From: JAIOQJ01 sp963718635
Lineage (GTDB): Bacteria > Planctomycetota > Planctomycetia > Gemmatales > Gemmataceae
Direction: 5' to 3'
Assembly: GCA_963718635.1 (NCBI GenBank)
Contig: OY970367.1
Location: 868,001-932,000, forward strand
Length of the DNA: 64,000 bases
Shown: one piece after another, positions 42,322 to 51,505 of the stretch
How positions within the stretch are numbered: the stretch's first letter is position 1
Layout of the letters: the number at the start of each line of letters is the position of its first letter
The notes under the pieces: generated by a model
Seen by the model: the letters and a program-made list of their open reading frames with translations, nothing else
Told to the model about the DNA's origin: nothing
Databases searched by the model: none
Made by a program: the position numbers and the translations under genes

Positions 42322-42556
42322 TACAAACGCACTTACGGATGAGTGCGCTGGTTTGCATCAATGCGAATCATGTCGTTGTTCGTGGGCGGGGTTGCCGCCG
42401 GGTTTCGACTCAACCCAACACGGGCGATGCTTTCCTGCCTCTTCCTTTGGCCGACAAACTCGCAATACCGCATTCCGTCGTTTCGTTGTCGAACCTGGCA
42501 CGCCAGGTTCGGAATGCATGTTGTTGCCGTACGTCCCTTGTGAAACAGGAATCCCT

Positions 42557-44369
42557 TTGGCCGAAGACCGGTTAGCCCTGACGCGCCAAGTCAAAGAGGC
42601 GAGCGACATCATTGCTGTCGTCGGCGGCTATCTCGCGCTGCAGCCGGCCGGACCTGTCTATAAGGCCCTTTGCCCATTTCACAATGACACCCGGCCTTCC
42701 CTAAACATCGATCCTCGCTGGCAGAACTTCAAATGCTGGGCCTGCGGCAAGAGCGGCGACGTCTTTACCTTCATTCAGGAAATAGAGAAAGTCGATTTTC
42801 GCGAATCGCGTGAGATTCTCGCACGACGCGCGAATATCAGCCTTGACGGCCAGCCCGGGCCGAATCTCGCACGCCTGAAGTTGCTCGACGCCATGCGTTG
42901 GGCGGAAGGGGTCTATCGGGAGTGCCTGATCGATTCTCCGCTGGCGGCGTCGGCCCGTGTTTATCTCGGCGAACGCAAGTTGAGCGGTACGACCGTGCGC
43001 GACTTCGGACTCGGCTTTGCTCCCCTCTCGGGAGAATGGCTGGCCGAGCGGGCTCGGAAAGACGGGCAAGACTGGGAAACTTTGCGGGAAGTAGGCCTTT
43101 TATCGGAGAGGAAAGAGATAGGAGGGTTTTACGACCGTTTCCGAGATCGCGTGATATTCCCGATACGCGACATGCGCGGTCAAACCGTTGGATTCGGCGG
43201 ACGCATTTTACCCGGATCAGCTTACGCAACCCGCAGTCCCAAGTATTATAATTCATCAGATACACCGCTCTTCAGTAAAAGTGAATTGCTCTACGGCCTC
43301 GATCTGGCAAGGCAAGCTGGAGCTCAAGAAGGCTATTTAGCAGTCGTTGAAGGATACACGGATGTAATGATGGCGCACCAGCATGGCGTTGCCAACGTCG
43401 TCGCCACGATGGGCACGGCCTTGAACGCGAAGCACGTCCATCAGCTTCGCCGATATGTGCCTCGGGTCGTCCTGGTTTTTGATGCCGATGCGGGCGGTGC
43501 AACGGGCGTCGATCGCGCGTTGGAAATTTTCATCACGCAAGACGTGGAACTGTCCATCGCGACATTGCCCGATAAGTTCGACCCGTGTGATCTATTGGTA
43601 GCTCAAGGCGCCGAGCCGTTTAAGAATGCCCTGAAGAATGCGGCGGATGCGCTTGATTTCAAGCTGAACCGTCTGCTGGAGCGCGACGATTATCGCGGCA
43701 TCGAAGGAACGAAACGGATGGTTGACGCCATCCTGGGAGTGCTCGCGCTGGCGCCGGAGATGCCGGGCAAGGCGGGTCAGGTTAAGCGGGAATTGATTCT
43801 GACGCGCGTGGCCCAGCGGCTGAGTCTGAGACTGGAAACAGTCTGGGCGAGGTTCGGCGAGTTGCGCGATGCGAAAAAGAAGGATGCGGCACGGACGTCG
43901 CCGGACGTGCCTGCTCCACCGATTGTGGAAGAAGCGCCGGAACCCAAGGCGGGGCCTGCTCCGCCTTTGGAAAGGCAATTGCTGGAACTGTTGCTGGCGG
44001 ACCCGGCCCTTGTGCCGATTGCTGCTCGAGAGATTCAGCCCGATGATCTGACCCATTTAGGCCTGCGCAAGTTGCTCGGGGCCTTATACCAGTTGCGGGC
44101 AATGGGCGAGCCACCGGAACTGGATGGATTGCGAACACTTATTTCCAGTGCCGCGCTCATTCGATGGGCGATGGACCACTGCGAGATAGGCAGGCAGATA
44201 ACGGATCGGGGACGTTATCTGCGGAATGTGCTCGACTGTTTTCGAACGCGCGACGAGGCCCATGGAAAAGGGCTCCTGAAAAACCAGCTCGAGCGCCGCG
44301 TCCGACCACGACGCGGCCATCGAGATACTGCGGAAACTTCAGAAACGATCTGTAGGCAACGATAGCTGA
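42557..44369 (+). CDS. dnaG: DNA primase, C-terminus frameshifted
   Basis: Synthesises RNA primers for replication; 603 residues after repair. Start TTG 42557 with AGGA 6 bases upstream yields MAEDRLALTRQVKEASDIIA, where related primases begin; ATG 42518 would add 13 residues. The CHC2 zinc finger is complete (CPFHNDTRPS ... CWACGKSG). The catalytic core has GFGGRILPGS, VEGYTDVMMAHQ and the TOPRIM acidic VFDADAGG. The C-terminal helical part binds DnaB. The frame ends at 44365 in RRGHRDTAETSETICRQR, unlike any primase; removing one A from the A5 run at 44279-44283 gives DHDAAIEILRKLQKRSVGND and a stop at 44369. Followed after about 100 bases by rpoD, as in the classical macromolecular synthesis operon, without rpsU. 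Confidence 0.93.
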
Positions 44370-44467
44370 CTTGCCGCTTCGCTCTCGCCCAGGCTTAGCC
44401 GATGGCCTTTGACCATCGGCAGCGCAACACGGATTTCGGCGATCGCAACGAGTCGAGGAGCGTTTGG

Positions 44468-46123
44468 ATGGAACTGAAAATCGACGGTTGCTTGAAGACT
44501 CTGATCGAATTAGGCAAACGGGCCAATTATTTGACCTGGGATCAGGTCAACGCGCAAATCCCGCCCGACACGATCGAGCCGGAACGCTTGGATCAGATTC
44601 TCGAAATTCTGGAACAGAATGGAATCTCGATCATCGAGGAAGATCAGGCGGAAGAACGCGAAGCCCGCGTCACGCCGGCCGTAGAGGAGGAATTCCTTCG
44701 CGATTCCGATCTTCCCGTCTACGATGACGGCGACGGCAAGCAGATCGACGACCCGGTCCGCATGTACCTGACGCAGATGGGCGAAATCCCCCTGCTCAAT
44801 CGCAACCAGGAAATCAACCTGGCCAAGAAGATCGAAGTCACCCGCCGGCGCTTCCGCCGCCGCGTGCTCGAATGCGATTTCGCCCTTCGCGGCGTGGTCG
44901 AGACCCTTAAACGCGTCCATAGTGGCGAACTGCCCTTCGATCGCACCGTTAAAGTGTCGCAGACCGAAAATCTCGAAAAAGAAAAAATCCTCGCTCGTAT
45001 GCCGCACAACCTGCGGACGGTCGAACCGCTGATGGAACTGAACGTCGAAGATTTCAACAAGCTCATCGACGAGAAGACCACCGAAGACGAACAGCGGGAG
45101 TTACGCCGGCTCATCAAGATTCGCCGCCGCAAGACCGTGACGCTCGTCGAGGAATTAAGCATCCGCACCCAAAAGGTGCAGCCCTTGATGAAGAAGATGG
45201 AGCAGATCGCCACCCGCATGACCGAGATCGAAGCCGACATCGAAAAAATTCGCGGCAACCGTGCTGCCAAAGAAGATCGCCTGAATCTCGAAAAAGAACT
45301 CCGCGACCTCATGCTGATGACGCTCGAAGAGCCAGCCTATCTCCGTAAACGCATCGAATCGATGAACGAGCGCTTCGAAGAGTACGAAAACGCTAAACGC
45401 GAACTTTCCGGCGGCAATCTCCGTCTCGTTGTGTCAATCGCCAAGAAGTATCGCAACCGTGGCTTGAGCTTCCTCGACTTGATTCAGGAAGGAAACACCG
45501 GCCTGATGCGCGCGGTGGACAAGTACGAATACCGTCGCGGTTACAAGTTCTCGACCTACGCAACTTGGTGGATCCGCCAGGCGATCACTCGAGCCATCGC
45601 CGATCAAGCGAGAACGATCCGCATCCCCGTTCACATGATCGAGACGATGTCGAAGCTTCGCAACGTCTCGAAGAAGCTGCTGCAGCAGTTGGGGCGCGAA
45701 CCAACGATCGAAGAGACGGCCAAGGAAGCGGGTATCACCTACGAGGAAACAAAACGGGTCCTCAAGATAAGCCGGCATCCGATCAGCCTCGATCGGCCGG
45801 TGGGCGAAAGTGAAGACAGTTACTTCGGCGATTTCATCGAAGACGCCGGCGCCGAATCACCCGTGAACGCGGCGACGCAGGAAATGCTGAAGGATAAGAT
45901 CGAAGGCGTTTTGAAGACGCTGACTTATCGCGAGCGCGAAATCATTAAACTTCGCTATGGCCTAGGCGACGGCTACACCTATACACTGGAAGAGGTGGGC
46001 CGAATCTTTAAGGTCACTCGCGAACGCGTCCGCCAGATCGAAGCCAAAGCCGTCCGCAAGCTTCAGCACCCGGTGCGAAGCAGACAGCTCGAAGGCTTCC
46101 TGGATGGAAGCGCGAAACAGTGA
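44468..46123 (+). CDS. rpoD: Primary RNA polymerase sigma factor RpoD
   Basis: Housekeeping sigma-70, 551 residues. ATG 44468 has GAGGAG 7 bases upstream. Region 1.1 (residues 1-80) is present. Regions 1.2 (DDPVRMYLTQMGEIPLLNR, about 87-105) and 2 (GNLRLVVSIAKKYRNRGLSF, then DLIQEGNTGLMRAVDKYEYR and KFSTYATWWIRQAITRAI, about 315-390) are canonical. Region 3 (IPVHMIETMSKL) and region 4 (EREIIKLRYGLGDG, TRERVRQIEAKAVRKL, about 475-550) follow. An acidic insertion between regions 1.2 and 2 is larger than in E. coli region 2-flanking sequence only in part. Group 1 status rests on region 1.1. It follows dnaG in the same operon and is closed by a clean terminator. Confidence 0.97.
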   Translation: MELKIDGCLKTLIELGKRANYLTWDQVNAQIPPDTIEPERLDQILEILEQNGISIIEEDQAEEREARVTPAVEEEFLRDSDLPVYDDGDGKQIDDPVRMYLTQMGEIPLLNRNQEINLAKKIEVTRRRFRRRVLECDFALRGVVETLKRVHSGELPFDRTVKVSQTENLEKEKILARMPHNLRTVEPLMELNVEDFNKLIDEKTTEDEQRELRRLIKIRRRKTVTLVEELSIRTQKVQPLMKKMEQIATRMTEIEADIEKIRGNRAAKEDRLNLEKELRDLMLMTLEEPAYLRKRIESMNERFEEYENAKRELSGGNLRLVVSIAKKYRNRGLSFLDLIQEGNTGLMRAVDKYEYRRGYKFSTYATWWIRQAITRAIADQARTIRIPVHMIETMSKLRNVSKKLLQQLGREPTIEETAKEAGITYEETKRVLKISRHPISLDRPVGESEDSYFGDFIEDAGAESPVNAATQEMLKDKIEGVLKTLTYREREIIKLRYGLGDGYTYTLEEVGRIFKVTRERVRQIEAKAVRKLQHPVRSRQLEGFLDGSAKQ

Positions 46124-46131
46124 GCGACGTG

Positions 46132-46157
46132 AAGGCGGCCTATCGGCCGCCTTTTTT
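46132..46157 (+). terminator. Rho-independent terminator of rpoD
   Basis: AAGGCGGCC, loop TATC, GGCCGCCTT, then TTTTGTT. A 9-bp GC-rich stem and T-run starting 8 bases after the rpoD stop. Confidence 0.92.
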
Positions 46158-46202
46158 GTTCTCTGCGTTAACGCGAAACGTCAACAGGACAGGTGCATCT
46201 CC

Positions 46203-46918
46203 ATGGCAGCAGATACATTGCCTTCTTTGAACAATGTCCTCTCCGAAATCCACCGTTTGCGAAAGCACGTGCGTGATCTGCAGGCTGAAATCGATGGCCT
46301 GCCGCGCCTGAAAAAAGCTCACGAAGCAAAGGTTGCCCGCCACGAAAAGGCATTAAAAGACGCCCAGGACGCCATCAAACAAGGACGGGCTGCCACCAAC
46401 GCCGCTGAGGTAAGTCTCAAGGCGAATCACCAGCAACTGCTCAAATACGACAAGCAGATGAACGATCTCAAAACGCCAAAAGAAGTCGAAGGCAAGCAAA
46501 AAGAAATCGCTGCGACTAAAGCCGAAGTTCAAAAACACGAGGAAGAAATTTTTGCCGGAATGACGAACGTCGAAGAGAAAGTCACCAAATTGCCGCCTCT
46601 TGAAGAGCAGGTGAAAAAAGCGAAAGCCGAGTTCGCCGCCTTTGAAGCGGATTTCAAAGAGCGTCAGGAACGGCTGCTGCGCGAAATGAACTTGGCCCAG
46701 ACGGAGTTAGCCAAGGTCGATTCGGAGTTGCCGCCCCAATTCCGCAGTCAATACGATCGGCTGGTCAAAGCTCATGGCCCCGATGCGCTGGCAGCCGTGA
46801 ACGGCAGTGTTTGCAGCCAGTGTCATACATCGGTGACGCAACAGAATAAGAACGAATTGCGCAGAACCGCTTTTTCTTTTGCACCACCTGTGGCCGGCTG
46901 CTCTATCTGGGGCAGTGA
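46203..46918 (+). CDS. Coiled-coil zinc-ribbon protein (C4-type, formerly DUF164), frameshifted at the end
   Basis: 238 residues after repair. ATG 46203 gives MAADTLPSLNNVLSEIHRLR. Residues 10-190 form a long antiparallel coiled coil (heptad-rich, Lys/Glu/Ala). The C-terminus is a C4 zinc ribbon: first pair CSQC (in NGSVCSQCHTSV), second pair CTTC in RFFFCTTCGRLLYLG. In the raw frame the second pair is lost (FSFAPPVAGCSIWG). Adding one A to GAACC at 46864-46867 restores NRFFFCTTCGRLLYLGQ and a stop at 46918. The family is widespread, has been linked to translation-related or nucleic-acid roles, and is not settled functionally. It follows rpoD after a strong terminator and so has its own promoter. 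Confidence 0.85.
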
Positions 46919-46939
46919 GTAGCGAGCGACGTCGCTCTC

Positions 46940-47062
46940 TACCCTCCCCCCGGCTTTGCGGGGGAGGGTAGGGTGGGGGGAACGGCTGCAAATGCCGCGA
47001 CGGTTGTTGATTGGCGAGCGCTAGGCCTACCTGCCTTTCCCTGCGAAGCAAGGGAGAGGTCA
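46940..47062. repeat. CCCTCCCCC-GGCTTTGC repeat, second member
   Basis: ACCCTCCCCCCGGCTTTGCG followed by GGGGGAGGGTAGGGTGGGGG, a hairpin nearly identical to 26021-26060. A second hairpin (CTTTCCCTGCGAAGCAAGGG) ends the element near 47055. The gap 46919-47172 has no gene. Confidence 0.75.
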
Positions 47063-47172
47063 TAGTCTCACTCGTCGCTAGAAACCAGCGCTGTTCTCGC
47101 GCCCGCTCGACTCGCTGCTCATCGTATCGCCTTTAACTCTCCGAAACACACCTCATTGACCAGTCGTCTCGC

Positions 47173-48327
47173 ATGTGTTTGATCGCTATTCTTTATCGTG
47201 TCATCGATCATACTCCCTTGATTCTGGCCGCCAATCGAGAAGAAGCCTATGCGCGTGGCGGCACGCCTCTCGATTTGCGAGCGGGTGCCGTTCCCTTTAT
47301 CGCGGGCCTCGACCCGGCCGCAGGCGGCACTTGGTTCGGCGTGAACGCATCAAATCTTATGATCGCGGTCACCAATCGCCACAAAAGCAAGCTTCCCACA
47401 ACTCCCCGAAGTCGAGGCATGCTGGTTCGAGATCTGCTCGCGCTTTCTTCGGCCCGCGCGGCGGCGCAGACGGCTGTGCGCGAACTTGACACTCAAACTT
47501 ACGCTGGCTGTAATGTGGTCTGTGCCGACATGGAATCGCTCTGGATCGTTCATGCCGGAGATTGGCTGCGCATCCGAAGCCTCGCGCCTGGTTATCATGT
47601 CGTAACGAACGGCGATATCAACGACCCGATTGATCCGCGAATCCAATGGACCTTGGAACAGCTTCACGCCGCAGCGCCATCAAATCAAGAGGACGCAATG
47701 GCCGTGCTGAAAAGAATCGCCCAACACGCAGAGCCGCCGGCCCCGATCTGCTTGCATGGTGATGATCGCGGAACAGTCGCCGGCACGCTCCTCGCTTTGA
47801 ATGAAACCTCGCGCAGCAGCCAATTGCTGCACGCCCAAGGCTCTCCCGACCGCGTCGAGTATGTTGATCGAACCGATCTGCTGTGGGAACTCGATGCACT
47901 AAAGCAAGGACAGCGCCTCATGAGTGAAGTCCATCGAATTCGCTTGCGGGGTCCTTGGCAAGTTGAGCCCTTTATTTGCGCTGAAGAAGTTCAGCCGCCA
48001 GTGCCAAAGCTGATGTCTATCCCTTGCACTTGGCGAGACGGCGGCTGGCCTGGCTTTGCCGGCTCTGCTCGACATACGCGTCCATTCGGCCAGCCACGGC
48101 TCTCGACTTCAGATGAACGCGTTTGGCTCGTCGTTGAAAAGATCTGCGGGCGAGGATCAATACTTTTGAATGAACGTCCCCTCGGATCAATCTTTGACAA
48201 CGTCACTTTTCGAGCCGATGTGACCGACTATCTGAAAATTCGCAATAGACTGGTTATCGACGTCGCCGCGGATAATGACTCGGGCGGCATCACCGGCGAG
48301 GTGGTCTTGGAGATAGCGATACGCTAG
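47173..48327 (+). CDS. NRDE-family protein (TANGO2-like) with extra C-terminal beta domain
   Basis: 384 residues. ATG 47173 begins MCLIAILY: the family has an N-terminal Cys2 that may act as a nucleophile. The NRDE signature reads LAANREEAYARGG, and GTWFGVN and VTNRHKS follow. These features match bacterial/eukaryotic TANGO2/NRDE proteins up to about residue 240. The remaining 140 residues (GPWQVEPFICAEEVQPPVPK, RVWLVVEKICGRGSILLNER, VTDYLKIRNRLVIDVAADND) have the look of a galactose-binding or jelly-roll beta domain and are not usual in the family. Function of NRDE proteins is not established; eukaryotic members have been linked to haem or lipid handling. Confidence 0.85.
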   Translation: MCLIAILYRVIDHTPLILAANREEAYARGGTPLDLRAGAVPFIAGLDPAAGGTWFGVNASNLMIAVTNRHKSKLPTTPRSRGMLVRDLLALSSARAAAQTAVRELDTQTYAGCNVVCADMESLWIVHAGDWLRIRSLAPGYHVVTNGDINDPIDPRIQWTLEQLHAAAPSNQEDAMAVLKRIAQHAEPPAPICLHGDDRGTVAGTLLALNETSRSSQLLHAQGSPDRVEYVDRTDLLWELDALKQGQRLMSEVHRIRLRGPWQVEPFICAEEVQPPVPKLMSIPCTWRDGGWPGFAGSARHTRPFGQPRLSTSDERVWLVVEKICGRGSILLNERPLGSIFDNVTFRADVTDYLKIRNRLVIDVAADNDSGGITGEVVLEIAIR

Positions 48328-48378
48328 GTTACTGAGCCGATAAAGACTCTGAATTACAAAGCTTTGAGATAGATATTC

Positions 48379-49409
48379 ATGGTTCACGATTCGCCATCCC
48401 CGCCGATGCAACCCAACGAACTCGAGGCAATGGATGCCTGCGCAATGGCGCCAAACGAATTCTGACCGAGTGCCACAAAGTCATTGTTGGACAACGCCCG
48501 GTGCTCGAACAGTTGTTGATTGCCCTATTCGCCAAAGGCCATTGCCTATTGGTCGGCGTGCCCGGTTTGGCCAAAACATTGATGATCCGGACGTTGGCCG
48601 ACGCCATGAATTTGAGTTTCAGCCGAATCCAGTTCACGCCCGATTTAATGCCTTCCGATATCACCGGCACTGACATTTTGCAGGACGACCGCGTCAGCGG
48701 TCAGCGTGCCTTCAAGTTTCTCCACGGCCCACTCTTCGCGAACGTGATCCTTGCGGATGAGATCAATCGCACGCCGCCTAAAACCCAGGCGGCCCTGCTA
48801 GAAGCCATGCAGGAGCGGCAAGTGACGATCAGCGGATTGCGTCACCGTTTGCCCGAACCCTTCTTCGTACTCGCGACACAAAATCCGATCGAACAGGAAG
48901 GAACCTATCCGCTGCCCGAAGCGCAGCAAGATCGCTTCATGTTCAACATCAAAGTCGATTATCCGGAGGAAGATGAAGAGTATCAAATCGTAGCAGCTAC
49001 GACGTCTTCAGGCCAGCTGCGCGTTGAACGAGTAGTGAATGGTGAAGAGTTATTGGCTATGCAAGCCGTGGTTCTGGAAGTTCCGGTGGCGCCGCACGTG
49101 ATCAAATATGCCATGCGCCTCGCACGGATGACGCGCAAAGAAGGAAGCGAAGCCCCCGATTTTGTTCGCAAATATGTAACTTGGGGTGCCGGCCCGCGCG
49201 CCAGCCAGTTTATGATCTTAGCCGGCAAGGCCCGGGCGGTGCTTTATGGCCGCACCTATGTCTCGACCGAAGACGTTCGCTCCGTGGCAGCCCCCGTGCT
49301 CAGACATCGCATTATCACCAATTACAATGCCGAAGCCGACGGCATTAAAGCAGACGAAATTGTTCGGCGACTGCTGGAGATGGCCCCGAGGGATGGGAAT
49401 ACGGTGTGA
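48379..49409 (+). CDS. MoxR-family AAA ATPase, N-terminus frameshifted
   Basis: 343 residues after repair. ATG 48379 starts MVHDSPSPPMQPNELEAM, a typical disordered MoxR leader, then stops at 48462. The next frame carries AKRILTECHKVIVGQ, VLEQLLIALFAKGHCLLVGV and the rest. Adding a G to GG at 48447-48448 joins them. AAA motifs: Walker A GVPGLAKT, Walker B ILADEINRTPPKTQ, sensor 1 ATQNPIEQEGTY and arginine finger PEAQQDRFM, then the MoxR lid domain. All are intact. MoxR ATPases work as chaperones with VWA proteins, usually with a DUF58 gene beside them; here VWA and BatA-like genes lie 3-8 kb away on the other strand and no DUF58 is seen. Read raw, translation could start at GTG 48501. Confidence 0.88.
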
Positions 49410-49495
49410 AATCGCCGAATGGCGTCAGACGTCGGTTAGCATGTGTTACAAAACTTAAAAGCGCTTTGCGCCTCAGCGACCGGGTCGGGAAGACA

Positions 49496-50515
49496 TCAAT
49501 AGTCGGTGGTTTGAAATTCCCGCGCTGCAACACCCAAGATAACGACTGCAAACAGCATGGAGGCAAGCACTGATAGCTCCGGCTCGAACTTGCCGTCAGC
49601 TTTCAGTTTTTGGAACTCGGGCACTCCTCCAGAAAAGCCGGACGCCTTCAAGGCGTCGAAAAGAATCAGGCTCATGTCGCCTGGTTTCGGCAACGTCCAA
49701 TAACTTACCTCGACGATCGAACGGCCCACCGGACTCATCTGATGGATTGAGTGAACCTCGATCGCATGTCGGCCGAAGTTCATTCCCCAACAGATCACCC
49801 AAAAAAGGAGCGAGCCGAAAACGCAGACTACCGTGCTGCGCGTCCAGACTGCCAGCAGTACTGAGAAACTGTAGAAAATCGCGAAATGGACTCCCAGTAA
49901 GGGAATCGTCAGCAGATACAACGCGTCAAATACGCCAGTGCGCAGCCCGAGCGCCAGCCAGGTGCCGAACACGAAAAAAGCGCCTTGCACCACCACGAAG
50001 GCGATGACTCCCAGATATTTGCCAATCAAAAGGCTCCAGCGCGGAACGGGCTTGGCCAGTAAAACGGTAACTTGATTCGGGTCGAGAAACGTCGGCAGGA
50101 AACCGGCTGTCCAGATCAAGACGAGAAAGATTCCAGCTGTGTCAGCGACTGCGCCGGCAAGCCAGATTTGCAAAAAGCGGACGGCATCCGTGCGGTTCTT
50201 GCCTTCAAGCGCATCGAACAGCCCAAAGCCGAGCGACAGCTTCGCCTTCGTCTGTTCGCGAATGTCAATTCCTTCTTTCTCGAGCGCATCGGGTCCTAGG
50301 TCTTTTGCCTTCGGATCGTTCTTCGGAATGGAGAATTTCGGCTCATCAGCCTGGCTTGGCAATTCGCGGCCATCAGTGACACCAACGCTGAGACAGAACA
50401 GGATGCAGATGACCGACATGCCCAGCACGACCCAGAACAGCCGGGACGCCAACGATTGCCGAAACGTATCGCGAACCATCCATTGGATGGTGAGGAGGGC
50501 TGTGGGCAGGTTCAT
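49496..50515 (-). CDS. ABC-2-type exporter permease
   Basis: 339-residue membrane protein of the ABC-2 family, partner of the ATPase gene directly upstream. Its ATG overlaps that gene's stop by 4 bases (ATGA-type), so the two are one translational unit. Membrane helices include ASRLFWVVLGMSVICILFCL, FLVLIWTAGFLPTF, YLGVIAFVVVQGAFFVFGTW, GVHFAIFYSFSVLLAVW and, near the C-terminus, LSVLASMLFAVVILGVA. A roughly 70-residue outer or inner loop after the first helix is hydrophilic. The LLAKPVPRWSLLIGKYLG segment is the typical ABC-2 coupling-helix region. Substrate unknown; such pairs in planctomycetes often lie beside MoxR and BatA-like genes. Confidence 0.9.
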   Translation of the reverse strand: MNLPTALLTIQWMVRDTFRQSLASRLFWVVLGMSVICILFCLSVGVTDGRELPSQADEPKFSIPKNDPKAKDLGPDALEKEGIDIREQTKAKLSLGFGLFDALEGKNRTDAVRFLQIWLAGAVADTAGIFLVLIWTAGFLPTFLDPNQVTVLLAKPVPRWSLLIGKYLGVIAFVVVQGAFFVFGTWLALGLRTGVFDALYLLTIPLLGVHFAIFYSFSVLLAVWTRSTVVCVFGSLLFWVICWGMNFGRHAIEVHSIHQMSPVGRSIVEVSYWTLPKPGDMSLILFDALKASGFSGGVPEFQKLKADGKFEPELSVLASMLFAVVILGVAAREFQTTDY

Positions 50516-51270
50516 GTCGCGGCCCCTTCGTAAAGCGGTTGCAGGACTTTTTCCAGCGTCACCGCCTGGCCAGTCTTCGGATCTTTCAGCACATCGGCCA
50601 TATTGGACACTTTGGCGACCTGGCCCGAAACGATGACCGCAATCCGATCGCAGGCTTGTTCCACTTCCGAAAGTACGTGCGAGACGAGCACCACCGTCGC
50701 GCCGCGCGCTTTCTGCTTAGCGATTACGCCGCGCAGCATTTGTCGGCCGAGCAAATCAAGCCCTTCCGTCGGTTCGTCGAGAATCAAGAGTTCCGGCTCA
50801 TTGAGCAGTGCTTGGGCCAGGCCAAGCCGCTGCACCATCCCCTTGCTGAACTGCGAGATCGGCTCGTTTGTCCGATCGCTGAGCCCGACTTCTTTGAGCA
50901 AAGCATCGACGCGCGGTTTCAATTGTTCAGGTGGGATCAAGGTGAGCGCGCCGTAATAATTGAGTAGTTCCCAAGCCGTCAGATAGCGCGGGAAGTGTTG
51001 GTTTTCGTGCATATAGCCGACCCGTGCCAAGGTCGAAACATCACGGGTGGGCTTGTCGAGCCGGGTAATCGCTCCTTCGCTCGGCCGACAAAGCGAAAGC
51101 AGCAGTTTGACAAGGGTTGTTTTGCCGGCCCGGTTCGGGCCCAACAAGCCAAAGACCACCCCGCGCGGGATCTGCAAGGTGATTCCTTTTACCGCGCGTA
51201 TTCCCTTGCGCCCCAGGGCGCCGGTGGCATAGAATTTTCCCACGTTGTCAAAAGTGGCGACAGCGGACAT
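50512..51270 (-). CDS. ABC transporter ATP-binding protein with GPNRAGKT Walker A
   Basis: 252 residues, ATPase half of an exporter. Walker A is GPNRAGKT (44-51): Arg47 replaces the Gly usual at this position, but the G-K-T core is kept. The signature is SQFSKGMVQRLGLAQAL (FSKGM in place of LSGGQ, common in ABC-2 exporters). Walker B is LLILDEPTEGLD and the switch His is in VLVSHVLSEVE. All functional positions are present, so it should bind and hydrolyse ATP. Overlaps the downstream permease gene by 4 bases. The substrate is not inferable; gene order near MoxR and VWA genes suggests a cell-envelope role. Confidence 0.93.
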   Translation of the reverse strand: MSAVATFDNVGKFYATGALGRKGIRAVKGITLQIPRGVVFGLLGPNRAGKTTLVKLLLSLCRPSEGAITRLDKPTRDVSTLARVGYMHENQHFPRYLTAWELLNYYGALTLIPPEQLKPRVDALLKEVGLSDRTNEPISQFSKGMVQRLGLAQALLNEPELLILDEPTEGLDLLGRQMLRGVIAKQKARGATVVLVSHVLSEVEQACDRIAVIVSGQVAKVSNMADVLKDPKTGQAVTLEKVLQPLYEGAAT

Positions 51271-51505
51271 GGTTGTACCGGTTCAAGTAAAGGGCGATGC
51301 CGTTAAACATTAGGGAGAGTATCGTTCAGTCGCAAGGTCTGGATAGCCGCACGTGAACAAAGTCGAACGAAGGTGGCCGACTAATTGGAATAGATGCATC
51401 AAACGATTGATTGGCGAGCGAACTGCATTAGCAGTCGGGTTCTTCTTACGCACGCAGCCCTCATCACCCGATCGCTTGCACAATTCGGCTCGCCAAGCAG
51501 CAGAT

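Noticed and set aside
42343..42556. Open frames before dnaG as a separate gene such as rpsU
   Set aside because: No ribosomal-protein S21 pattern; the frames are Cys/Arg/Trp-rich and lack ribosome sites.
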